From Chthonomonadaceae bacterium (lineage in GTDB: Bacteria; Armatimonadota; Chthonomonadetes; Chthonomonadales; Chthonomonadaceae): 5,016 nt of DNA. Below are positions 1 to 5,016 of the stretch, one piece after another (within the stretch, counting starts at the first letter, position 1; the number at the start of each line of letters is the position of its first letter). A program made the position numbers and the translations under genes. The stretch covers positions 1 through 5,016 of the forward strand of contig JACMPS010000525.1 of assembly GCA_014377395.1 (NCBI GenBank). Direction: 5' to 3'. A model generated the notes under the pieces. That model saw nothing but the letters and a program-made list of their open reading frames with translations, was not told the origin of the DNA and made no database searches.

Positions 1-136
1 CACGGCGGCTCCTATTGCAAAGAAAATGCTTTACAAATTCTTCAAGGTGGGGGAAGCCGGGGGCATTGTCGCCTCCGATTTCCCCCCCCGAAAATCACGT
101 AATCACCCTCGCCGTTACTATCGCCGCAGAAGATAA
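1..136 (+). CDS. 3' end of a probable penicillin-binding protein (transpeptidase), Arg-rich C-terminal tail
   Basis: The frame starting at base 2 is open from the left edge and gives 44 residues before TAA at 134-136; the 5' part lies outside the window. It opens TAAPIAKKMLYKFF, which resembles the extreme C-terminus of class B penicillin-binding proteins (PBP2/FtsI type), where an 'AAPI/V..K..L..F' segment closes the transpeptidase fold after the KTG motif. Such enzymes cross-link peptidoglycan on the periplasmic face of the inner membrane. No catalytic motif (SxxK, SxN, KTG) is visible because only the tail is present. The final 16 residues are very basic, with 8 Arg, and follow a linker that includes VASDFPP. 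The gene is convergent with the beta-barrel gene at 304-1305. That this is a real gene end is moderately supported; the PBP identity rests on one short motif and is an inference from family memory. Confidence 0.55.
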   Translation, partial: TAAPIAKKMLYKFFKVGEAGGIVASDFPPRKSRNHPRRYYRRRR

Positions 137-140
137 TGGG

Positions 141-290
141 TCACTCACCTTACGCAAATACGCAAGGTAGAGCATCAGAAAAGTAGAGAAGGAGTGGGCA
201 TTTACCTTGACTCCCCTCTCCCAGATTTGGGGGGAGGGGGCTTTCCTCCCTAGATCTAAAGAAGTGGGTGGTGCGTAACGTAAGTGAGTC
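141..290. repeat. imperfect inverted-repeat element enclosing a hairpin (MITE-like or intergenic repeat)
   Basis: The two ends are complementary in three blocks: ACTCAC (143-148) with GTGAGT (284-289), TTACG (150-154) with CGTAA (279-283), and TACGCA (159-164) with TGCGTA (272-277). They are interrupted by a bulged C149 and by a small internal loop of 155-158 against A278. That makes 17 paired bases. The left arm also carries ACGCAA twice (152-157 and 160-165) and its own ACCTT/AAGGT pair (147-151 and 164-168). The interior holds the G/C-rich hairpin at 212-240. No ORF and no clear target-site duplication is visible. It fills the gap between two convergent genes. It could be a small non-autonomous mobile element, a dispersed palindromic repeat or simply folded 3' UTR sequence; one copy cannot decide between these. 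Confidence 0.4.
212..240. terminator. strong C/G hairpin between convergent genes, possible bidirectional terminator
   Basis: CCCCTCTCCC (213-222) folds back on GGGGGGAGGGGG (229-240) across a six-base AGATTT loop. The stem has about 11-12 pairs including wobbles and one bulged G. It lies 64 bases past the stop of the minus-strand barrel gene and 75 bases past the stop of the plus-strand gene. No convincing U-run follows in either direction, so it is not a textbook intrinsic terminator. An alternative pairing of 232-237 with 245-250 also exists. The 8-bp palindrome TAGATCTA follows at 251-258. It may equally be the core of a dispersed repeat, since the same CCCCTCTCC core recurs at 4285-4293. 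Confidence 0.35.
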
Positions 291-303
291 AGAAGTAGAT
301 CAT

Positions 304-1305
304 CTAAAATCCGACTTTGCGATAGGCTTGAAAGTAGAAATCGCCCCCGGCTCGGCTTGAGGGTGTCCAGGAAGGGCTATAGTCGGGACCATTGTTTTTG
401 CGCCAGTTCAGTGCCAGCATCCAATCTTTGCTCAGGGTGTAACGCACACCAACCGTGAGTTGTCGGGTCGTTGTCGTGTTCGTTGAAGGTTGAAATGCCT
501 CCCACCGTGTAGACAGCGTCCAACGCTCGAATTTAGGGAGATGATAAAAGGCATCAATTGAGAAGCCATGTGACTTCTGCCCTGCATGATCTCCCGCCAT
601 GTATTCGCCCCGAAGCAAAAGGTGGGGTCTTGTGTAGCGAACATCAACCCCGGTGAGGTGGGTTCCTTCCTGTCCTTTTCCCGCCGTTGAAGTGGAGCCG
701 TCCCAACGGCTCAGTCCTACGATCACTCCTTTGTAGTAGGTTTGCAGACGAGAGGCGATTCCCGAAACATTGTTCTGGTTGCCCCACATTCCCGCGCCTG
801 TCCCGCCAAACGCGCTTGTTTCCCATTGAGTATTTCCCTTAAAACCCGTGTATTTTGCTCCGGTGACGCCCCAATCCAGTGCCTGTAACGCAGAGTCCCC
901 TCGCAAAAGCGGATAGTCAATCAAGCCGGAAGCATAAGTCTCGCGGTGATCGTAAAGTCCGAAGGGAAGACGCACTACTCCTGCCGAAAAGGATTGCTTT
1001 CCGGCGAGATATTCCACGTTTGCCTGCTGTGTGATGAATTGATTGAAGACCGCCCCTGCCGTTGTAAGGCTCTTAGCATTATTTTGTGCGCCCTCAAAAT
1101 GCACCCGCCACCCCTTCCCCAATTTACCCTGCACGTTCAATTCCGCGCCGTAAACTCCACTGCGGTTTCTACCGCCCGACGCATTGAAACTTCTTAAGTC
1201 AAGGGCAATTTGCCCGGTAAAAGGACGTTCGATTTGTGCTTTGGCACTCAGTGTGGTCACTAACGTAACCGCACAGACAAAAATGATTAAAACGATCCGT
1301 TTCAT
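304..1305 (-). CDS. porin-like outer-membrane beta-barrel protein
   Basis: This is a 333-aa exported protein. It has a classic signal peptide: MKR, a hydrophobic core to about residue 20, then AKA at 21-23 with likely cleavage before Gln24. The mature part is built of alternating polar and hydrophobic stretches rich in aromatic residues and Gly, with short turns, as in 14-16-stranded barrels. It ends YFQAYRKVGF, so the last residue is the C-terminal Phe recognised by the Bam assembly machinery. The block at 101-124 (GKQSFSAGVVRLPFGLYDH) and 140-152 resembles the 'R.PFG..D.R ... D.G..G' segment of general or anion-selective porins. ATG at 1303-1305 is preceded by GGGAGA (1315-1320) at a 9-base spacing, which supports this start. 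The gene is transcribed divergently from the cupredoxin-sensor operon 174 bp away, suggesting shared control. Barrel topology is well supported; the substrate is unknown. Confidence 0.8.
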   Translation of the reverse strand: MKRIVLIIFVCAVTLVTTLSAKAQIERPFTGQIALDLRSFNASGGRNRSGVYGAELNVQGKLGKGWRVHFEGAQNNAKSLTTAGAVFNQFITQQANVEYLAGKQSFSAGVVRLPFGLYDHRETYASGLIDYPLLRGDSALQALDWGVTGAKYTGFKGNTQWETSAFGGTGAGMWGNQNNVSGIASRLQTYYKGVIVGLSRWDGSTSTAGKGQEGTHLTGVDVRYTRPHLLLRGEYMAGDHAGQKSHGFSIDAFYHLPKFERWTLSTRWEAFQPSTNTTTTRQLTVGVRYTLSKDWMLALNWRKNNGPDYSPSWTPSSRAGGDFYFQAYRKVGF

Positions 1306-1479
1306 TCCGTTGATTCTCCCTATTGTTTTCCCAATCTCCTCTAAATATCACTGCTAAGATTGTCGGCATAGAAAGTTATTTTTTGAGGGGGAGGGTAAAG
1401 TCTCAGGAAGAAGGAGAAATCAGGCAATAATCAGGTCTTAAGTGCGGGATCGTAGGGGACGTTTTCGGGAGAAAATAAA
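1306..1479. promoter_or_regulatory. divergent intergenic region: promoters and ribosome-binding sites for the barrel and cupredoxin genes
   Basis: This 174-bp gap separates two genes read outward, so at least one promoter must face each way unless transcription enters from elsewhere. Both genes carry the same Shine-Dalgarno sequence GGGAGA: at 1467-1472 for the plus gene (7 bases before ATG) and at 1315-1320 on the minus strand (9 bases before ATG). Between them lie an A/T-rich part (about 1340-1384), a purine tract GAGGGGGAGGG (1385-1395) and a repeated AATCAGG. I could not find a -35/-10 pair with both good matches and good spacing on either strand, so no individual promoter is called. Confidence 0.5.
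1418..1435. repeat. tandem AATCAGG pair with 11-base period
   Basis: AATCAGG occurs at 1418-1424 and again at 1429-1435, exactly one helical turn apart. A third TCAGG lies at 1403-1407. The pair sits about 45-60 bases upstream of the cupredoxin start, inside the divergent gap. This is the arrangement expected of a direct-repeat operator for an activator or repressor, but seven-base repeats can also arise by chance. Confidence 0.25.
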
Positions 1480-2049
1480 ATGTTACTGACTTTATTAGGA
1501 TTGGGAACGGCTTTGATAAGTCTCCCTGTGACTGCCGAAGTAACCGGGCAGGCGGCATTGCCGGGGAAAAAGGGCACGGGAAATATCGTCGTCTGGCTTG
1601 AGGGAGAGAAAAAGTCCAAGCCACTGACAAAAGCAGTTGTGGATCAGCGAGACAAACTTTTCTCGCCTCATGTTTCCGTGGTTACGGTTGGCACGACGGT
1701 TCAGTTTCCGAATAATGACTCGGTGTTTCATAACGTGTTCGCTTATTATCGCGCTAAAAAGTTTGATCTTGGAATGTATCCGCGAGGCACTTCCAAGCCC
1801 GAAAAATTCGATAAGCCCGGTGTCGTTGCCATTCACTGCAACGTTCACTCGGAGATGAGCGCTTATATCCTTGTGGTGGACACCCCTTTTTATGCCGTGA
1901 CGGACAAAAACGGAAAATATACAATCAAGGATATTGCTCCCGGAACCTATCAACTTCACGTCTGGCACGAAAGCGGCGCAGAAGGGGTACAAAGTCTGAC
2001 TGTGCATGGAGGCGCAAATCCCCTTCCCCTCCTTACCGTGAAAAAGTAG
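1480..2049 (+). CDS. periplasmic cupredoxin ('methylamine utilization protein'-like) with C-terminal carboxypeptidase-regulatory-like domain
   Basis: This is a 189-aa exported protein. The signal peptide is short and uncharged (residues 1-19), with VTA before the likely cleavage at Glu20. No other start is possible, because TAG at 1453-1455 is in frame and only ATG 1480 follows; GGGAGA lies 7 bases upstream. The cupredoxin fold spans about 20-133. The probable type 1 copper ligands are His84 (in DSVFHNVF), Cys120, His123 and Met126 (in HCNVHSEM). The Cys-X2-His-X2-Met loop has amicyanin/pseudoazurin length. Residues 136-178 (FYAVTDKNGKYTI...PGTYQLHVWHE) form a carboxypeptidase-regulatory-like beta sandwich. 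The combination matches proteins often labelled 'methylamine utilization protein', but no methylamine genes are nearby, so that label should not be read as a function. It probably carries an electron or copper in the periplasm. It lies 21 bp before the c-di-GMP sensor gene and is probably co-transcribed with it. Confidence 0.87.
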   Translation: MLLTLLGLGTALISLPVTAEVTGQAALPGKKGTGNIVVWLEGEKKSKPLTKAVVDQRDKLFSPHVSVVTVGTTVQFPNNDSVFHNVFAYYRAKKFDLGMYPRGTSKPEKFDKPGVVAIHCNVHSEMSAYILVVDTPFYAVTDKNGKYTIKDIAPGTYQLHVWHESGAEGVQSLTVHGGANPLPLLTVKK

Positions 2050-2070
2050 GCGATTGAAAGCAGAGTCGCG

Positions 2071-4242
2071 ATGTCCGTTTTACATCTCAATCTAAAAACA
2101 AAAATCCTCTTTCTGGTTTCGGGGACGGTGCTACTTTCTGCGATGCTTCAGATTGTCGCCGTGCAATGGCTTACCGCACGACAGATCGAACACGCCACGC
2201 ACGATGCCGCCACTCGCGCAGGAAGCACTCTGGCTGAGTTCCTGAAAAATCAGCGCAAACAGTTGAAAGCGCAGGCGGAATTGTTGGTGAAGCAACCTGC
2301 GCTCAATGCCTCCATCGAGACCGGAGACCCGAATACCGTGATTGACTACCTTCGAGATTGTCTTGTGCAAATCGAAGCGGACGGCGTGGAGGCAACTGAT
2401 GAGAAGGGACGTTTGTTGGGGCAAGCCTCCCGCAAGAAATCAGAAGGAAAGACGAATCAGTGGGGCGAGATTAGTGCTACCGGCCTGTCGAGCGCGATGC
2501 AGGGAAAAGTCTGGACAGGAATTACGGAGAAAAACGGGCATATTCTTTTCGTTGTGACGCTTCCGGTGATGAACTCAGGATTTGTAAAGGGCTCCTTTAC
2601 CACCTTTCGAGAAATGGATGCGGGAATTGCAAAACAGTTCGAGACCTCAGTAGGAAGTCCCGTCGTGTTTCTGGTACGTGGACAGGAATCGGGTTCCTCT
2701 CTTCCTCTGAATGGGGCGACGGTTTCCACTTCGGAGAGCCTCACGCCCCTTCATCTCAAGGGAGGCGACTATATGGCTTTGTATCGCCCCTTTCCAGACA
2801 CGCCCTCTGAAACCCGCCTCGGTTTTGCCGTGTTGCGCTCGCTCGGCTCAATCCAGTCCGAATACGCTCCCTTTAAGCAAATGCTTTTATGGGGCGTTTT
2901 GGGAGTACTGGTGATTGCGATTGCATCGGGCAAACTCATGGCACAGGGGATTTTACGCCCACTCGACGGCTTTATGAACGCCGCCAAAGTTTTGCAGAGC
3001 GGAAATTATCCGGTTGCCTTCACCCGAATCCGCAAAGACGAACTCGGAACCCTGCAAGTCGTTTTCAACGAAATGACGGCTTCTCTCAAAAGCGGTAAAG
3101 AGCGACTTCAAGCCCTTGCCGACGCCGATCCCTTGACCGGATTGCTGAATCATCGCCGCTTTCAGGAGTGTCTGACGGAAGCCGTTGCGAACAGCAACGG
3201 CAAGGAGAAAAAACTGTCCCTGCTCCTTTTTGATCTCGATCATTTCCATGATTTCAATCAGCAATGGGGACACATTCTCGGCGACTCGGCTCTCTGCCGA
3301 ATCGCGGAAACCCTTCAATCGGTGATGCCTAAAGACGCCATACTTGCGAGGTACGGCGGTGAGGAATTTGCGGCGTTTCTGCCGGGATACGATCTTGAAA
3401 GTGCAGAGCGAGTGGCGTGTGAGGCACTTGAAAAGGCGAAGCAGTCCCCTGCCCCCGCACCCGATGCCCTCCCCGTACTTTTCAGTGTAGGCTGTACGGA
3501 AATAGATCGGAATACGGCGGAGAGTGAAGGGTTATTGTTGGCGGCGGAACTTGCGGTTTCTCGTGCAAAACAATTAGGACGGGGCAGAGTGTGTCGTTTT
3601 GAGCAGACGATGAGCGAGGATGAAGCCGCTGATCCGCATCATCTTCAGTTTGCATTGAAAGACGGAAGCCTTGACACGATTCAAGCACTTGCGGCGGCAG
3701 TGGATGCCAAAGACCCTTATACGCAGGGACACTCGCGCCGTGTTGCGGAGTATGCTTCGGCACTTGGAGAACAAATTGGTCTCTCAGCAAATGAAATAGA
3801 TTTGATCTACACGACCGGGACTTTGCACGATGTCGGCAAAATCGGCGTTCCCGACTCGATCCTGAAAAAGCCTTCGCGGATGAGTGAGGAAGAGCGTGAA
3901 GTCATGGAGACTCACCCTGTTTTGGGTGAAGTGATCGTGCGGAAAGCCCCCCAACTCGCTCCGACTCTTCCCGGTGTTCGCAATCACCATGAGCGGTGGG
4001 ACGGCAAGGGCTACCCGGACAAACTCGCAGGGAATGCCATTCCTTTTATTGCGCGAATTCTGGCGGTTGCAGACACTTACGATGCAATGACGAGCGACCG
4101 ACCTTATCGCAAAGGGCTTTCTGTTGAAGTTGCGTTGGGTGAAATTGCAAAGGGCGCCGGAACACAATTCGACCCCGCTCTCGCCCCGGCTTTTGTCGAA
4201 ATGATGAGGGCGCAATTCGAGGCATTGCCTCTTGCGGCTTGA
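2071..4242 (+). CDS. membrane sensor with HAMP, GGDEF and HD-GYP domains (bifunctional c-di-GMP enzyme)
   Basis: This 723-aa inner-membrane protein has TM1 at about 11-33, a periplasmic Cache-like sensor (dCache_3 type is my best guess) at about 36-268, TM2 at 271-288, HAMP at about 289-345, GGDEF at 346-510 and HD-GYP at 535-720. The diguanylate cyclase looks active: DPLTGLLN (353-360), FDLDHF (387-392), Asn396 and Asp405 for guanine, RYGGEEF (427-433), Lys500 and Arg504 for phosphate. The RxxD inhibitory site is replaced by Pro-Lys-Asp-Ala (420-423), so product inhibition is probably lost. The HD-GYP phosphodiesterase is also complete: His554, His586-Asp587, His615, His639-His640, GYP (647-649) and Asp668. 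It should therefore both make and break c-di-GMP, switched by a periplasmic signal. ATG 2071 has only a weak GAAAG upstream (2056-2060), so translational coupling to the cupredoxin gene is likely. The ligand is unknown. Confidence 0.92.
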   Translation: MSVLHLNLKTKILFLVSGTVLLSAMLQIVAVQWLTARQIEHATHDAATRAGSTLAEFLKNQRKQLKAQAELLVKQPALNASIETGDPNTVIDYLRDCLVQIEADGVEATDEKGRLLGQASRKKSEGKTNQWGEISATGLSSAMQGKVWTGITEKNGHILFVVTLPVMNSGFVKGSFTTFREMDAGIAKQFETSVGSPVVFLVRGQESGSSLPLNGATVSTSESLTPLHLKGGDYMALYRPFPDTPSETRLGFAVLRSLGSIQSEYAPFKQMLLWGVLGVLVIAIASGKLMAQGILRPLDGFMNAAKVLQSGNYPVAFTRIRKDELGTLQVVFNEMTASLKSGKERLQALADADPLTGLLNHRRFQECLTEAVANSNGKEKKLSLLLFDLDHFHDFNQQWGHILGDSALCRIAETLQSVMPKDAILARYGGEEFAAFLPGYDLESAERVACEALEKAKQSPAPAPDALPVLFSVGCTEIDRNTAESEGLLLAAELAVSRAKQLGRGRVCRFEQTMSEDEAADPHHLQFALKDGSLDTIQALAAAVDAKDPYTQGHSRRVAEYASALGEQIGLSANEIDLIYTTGTLHDVGKIGVPDSILKKPSRMSEEEREVMETHPVLGEVIVRKAPQLAPTLPGVRNHHERWDGKGYPDKLAGNAIPFIARILAVADTYDAMTSDRPYRKGLSVEVALGEIAKGAGTQFDPALAPAFVEMMRAQFEALPLAA

Positions 4243-4284
4243 CGCTTAGAAGAATAGACCTCACCCCTGATTTCGCCCAATTCA

Positions 4285-4359
4285 CCCCTCTCCTGTATCC
4301 AATTACAAACTCCTGCTCAACGGTCTGCAGGATTTCCCTCATTCTTCGGAGGAGAGGGG
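4285..4359. terminator. nested inverted repeat between convergent genes, possible bidirectional terminator or repeat element
   Basis: CCCCTCTCCT (4285-4294) is a perfect reverse complement of AGGAGAGGGG (4350-4359), separated by 55 bases. Inside lies a second perfect pair, TCCTGC (4311-4316) with GCAGGA (4327-4332). The structure sits 42 bases past the stop of the sensor gene and 34 bases past the stop of the minus-strand DUF1501 gene, where a shared 3' structure would serve both transcripts. There is no clear U-run. TCACCCCT is also repeated directly at 4261-4268 and 4282-4289, a 21-base period. The CCCCTCTCC core is the same as in the hairpin at 213-221, which suggests a dispersed intergenic repeat. 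Confidence 0.4.
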
Positions 4360-4393
4360 GAGCAAATGCCGATCAATTTCCGATGATTCTAGA

Positions 4394-5016
4394 TTACGCC
4401 GCAGGGTTAATAAGTCCGAGCGTTTTGCCTTTCCAACCGGGGAAAACTTCGGTGACACGCTCATTGTACAGACGCGCCTGAAGGATTTCTGCGAGAACGT
4501 CACGGTAGTCGGTAGTAACGCGCAGATCGCCAGAGCCTTCCATTTTGTCCTGCGCGAGTGTCGGCCAGTCTCCGTAAACCTTCCCGCCTTTAACGCCGCC
4601 CCCCAGAACAAACATCGCGGAGGCTCTTCCGTGATCGGTTCCCAAGCCATAATTTTCGTAGGCACGACGCCCGAACTCCGTCATCACCAGTACCGTCACG
4701 TCTTTGCGTTGTGCTCCCAGATCAGTGTAAAAGGCGGCGGTTCCCTCGCTGAGCTCCCGAAGGCGGAGGGACATATAGCCCGTGTCCCGCCCCTGAGCGA
4801 CGTGAGTATCCCAGCCCGTCATTTCCAGACAGGCGACTTCCATACCTACGCGCCCCTTCATCAGACAGGCGACCTGCCGCAACCCGTTTCCCAAATCCGT
4901 GTCTTTGTATTCGACACCCGGCGACGGAAGATAGGTTTCCGGCTTGAGAGCGCGGATTGCGTCCAGAGCTTTCAAGGTTTCCGCTCCGGCATGATGCAAC
5001 GACGATTTTTCGCCGG
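4394..5016 (-). CDS. DUF1501 family protein, C-terminal part (5' end outside window)
   Basis: The minus-strand frame stays open from TAA at 4394-4396 to the right edge, giving about 206 residues. A TTG at 4997-4999 could be misread as the start, but the frame continues upstream without a stop and the motifs are those of the C-terminal half of a larger protein (usually about 400-500 aa). Counting from that TTG, visible family motifs are GWDTH (62-66), VTVLVMTEFGRR (101-112), GTDHGR (120-125), the Gly-rich LGGGVKGG (132-139), TTDYRDVLAEIL (162-173) and FPGW (187-190). DUF1501 proteins are related to the alkaline phosphatase/sulfatase superfamily; the TDHG motif sits where that superfamily places a metal ligand. 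Most have a Tat signal at the N-terminus, not visible here, and their substrate is unknown. The gene is convergent with the c-di-GMP sensor and probably functionally separate from it. Partner genes such as DUF1800, common beside DUF1501, would lie to the right. Confidence 0.87.
   Translation of the reverse strand, partial: GEKSSLHHAGAETLKALDAIRALKPETYLPSPGVEYKDTDLGNGLRQVACLMKGRVGMEVACLEMTGWDTHVAQGRDTGYMSLRLRELSEGTAAFYTDLGAQRKDVTVLVMTEFGRRAYENYGLGTDHGRASAMFVLGGGVKGGKVYGDWPTLAQDKMEGSGDLRVTTDYRDVLAEILQARLYNERVTEVFPGWKGKTLGLINPAA

Noticed and set aside
49..86. GGGGGAA/TTCCCCC inverted repeat near the left edge.
   Set aside because: It lies inside the reading frame of the partial left-hand gene and has a 24-base loop; a terminator there would cut the gene, so it is more likely a by-product of Gly- and Pro-rich coding.
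1340..1384. Possible sigma-70-like promoter on the minus strand (CCGACA with TATTTA).
   Set aside because: The spacer is only 13 bases, too short for a standard promoter, and no better pair was found.
1495..2007. 170-codon open frame on the minus strand opposite the cupredoxin gene.
   Set aside because: It lies entirely within a gene with clear motifs, shows no recognisable domain and has no sign of its own ribosome-binding site; it is an antisense shadow.
2047..2070. The cupredoxin and sensor genes are in the same frame with only one TAG between them and seven open codons, hinting at readthrough fusion.
   Set aside because: A fusion would place the cupredoxin outside and then cross the membrane at TM1, putting the Cache domain in the cytoplasm and the GGDEF/HD-GYP domains in the periplasm, which is the wrong topology. 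TAG also ends the barrel gene, so it is a normal stop here.
3784..4215. 143-codon minus-strand frame opposite the HD-GYP domain.
   Set aside because: The plus strand there encodes every HD-GYP ligand at correct spacing; the minus product has no recognisable family features.
4239..4481. 80-codon plus-strand frame overlapping the sensor stop and the convergent gap.
   Set aside because: It runs through the inverted repeat and into the antisense of the DUF1501 gene, has no domain-like sequence, and its start overlaps the preceding stop without a ribosome-binding site.
4997..4999. TTG as the start codon of the DUF1501 gene.
   Set aside because: The frame stays open upstream to the window edge, and the visible part lacks the N-terminal half and signal of the family, so the true start is outside the window.
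1..5016. CRISPR arrays, tRNA or rRNA genes, insertion sequences with transposase, prophage or defence genes.
   Set aside because: No regularly spaced repeats, cloverleaf-like sequences, transposase motifs or known defence domains are visible on either strand.

Overview
The window comes from a diderm (Gram-negative-type) bacterium. It encodes an outer-membrane beta-barrel protein with a signal peptide and a C-terminal Phe, an exported cupredoxin and an inner-membrane c-di-GMP enzyme. The base composition looks moderate. A DUF1501 protein, a GGDEF/HD-GYP hybrid and pyrimidine-rich intergenic palindromes would fit Armatimonadota, Planctomycetota/Verrucomicrobiota or a similar environmental lineage. 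I cannot fix the phylum from the sequence, and this is a low-confidence inference. TAA, TAG and TGA all serve as stops, so the code is the standard bacterial one.

Layout. (1) 1-136, plus: the last 44 codons of a gene that looks like a penicillin-binding transpeptidase, with an Arg-rich tail. (2) 137-303: a convergent gap holding a roughly 150-bp element. It has imperfect inverted ends (about 141-164 and 272-289) around a strong CCCCTCTCCC-type hairpin at 212-240. (3) 304-1305, minus: a 333-aa porin-like outer-membrane beta-barrel protein. (4) 1306-1479: the divergent regulatory gap, with GGGAGA ribosome-binding sites facing both ways and an AATCAGG repeat spaced by one helical turn. (5) 1480-2049, plus: a 189-aa periplasmic cupredoxin of the 'methylamine utilization protein'-like type, followed by a carboxypeptidase-regulatory-like beta domain. 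(6) 2071-4242, plus: a 723-aa membrane sensor with the order TM, Cache-like periplasmic domain, TM, HAMP, GGDEF, HD-GYP. (7) 4243-4393: a second convergent gap with a nested inverted repeat that shares the CCCCTCTCC core. (8) 4394-5016, minus: the C-terminal part of a DUF1501 protein, running off the right edge.

The most interesting content is the block 304-4242. An outer-membrane barrel, a blue-copper-type periplasmic protein and a two-way c-di-GMP enzyme with a periplasmic sensor are arranged as a divergent pair of transcription units. The cupredoxin and the sensor are 21 bp apart and almost certainly co-transcribed. The working hypothesis is that a periplasmic redox, copper or small-ligand state is passed through the cupredoxin or directly to the Cache domain and changes c-di-GMP synthesis or breakdown. 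The barrel would supply the outer-membrane route or surface component. The domain assignments are well supported by visible motifs, but the joint function is inference. The flanking transpeptidase and DUF1501 genes are convergent to this block and probably unrelated to it.
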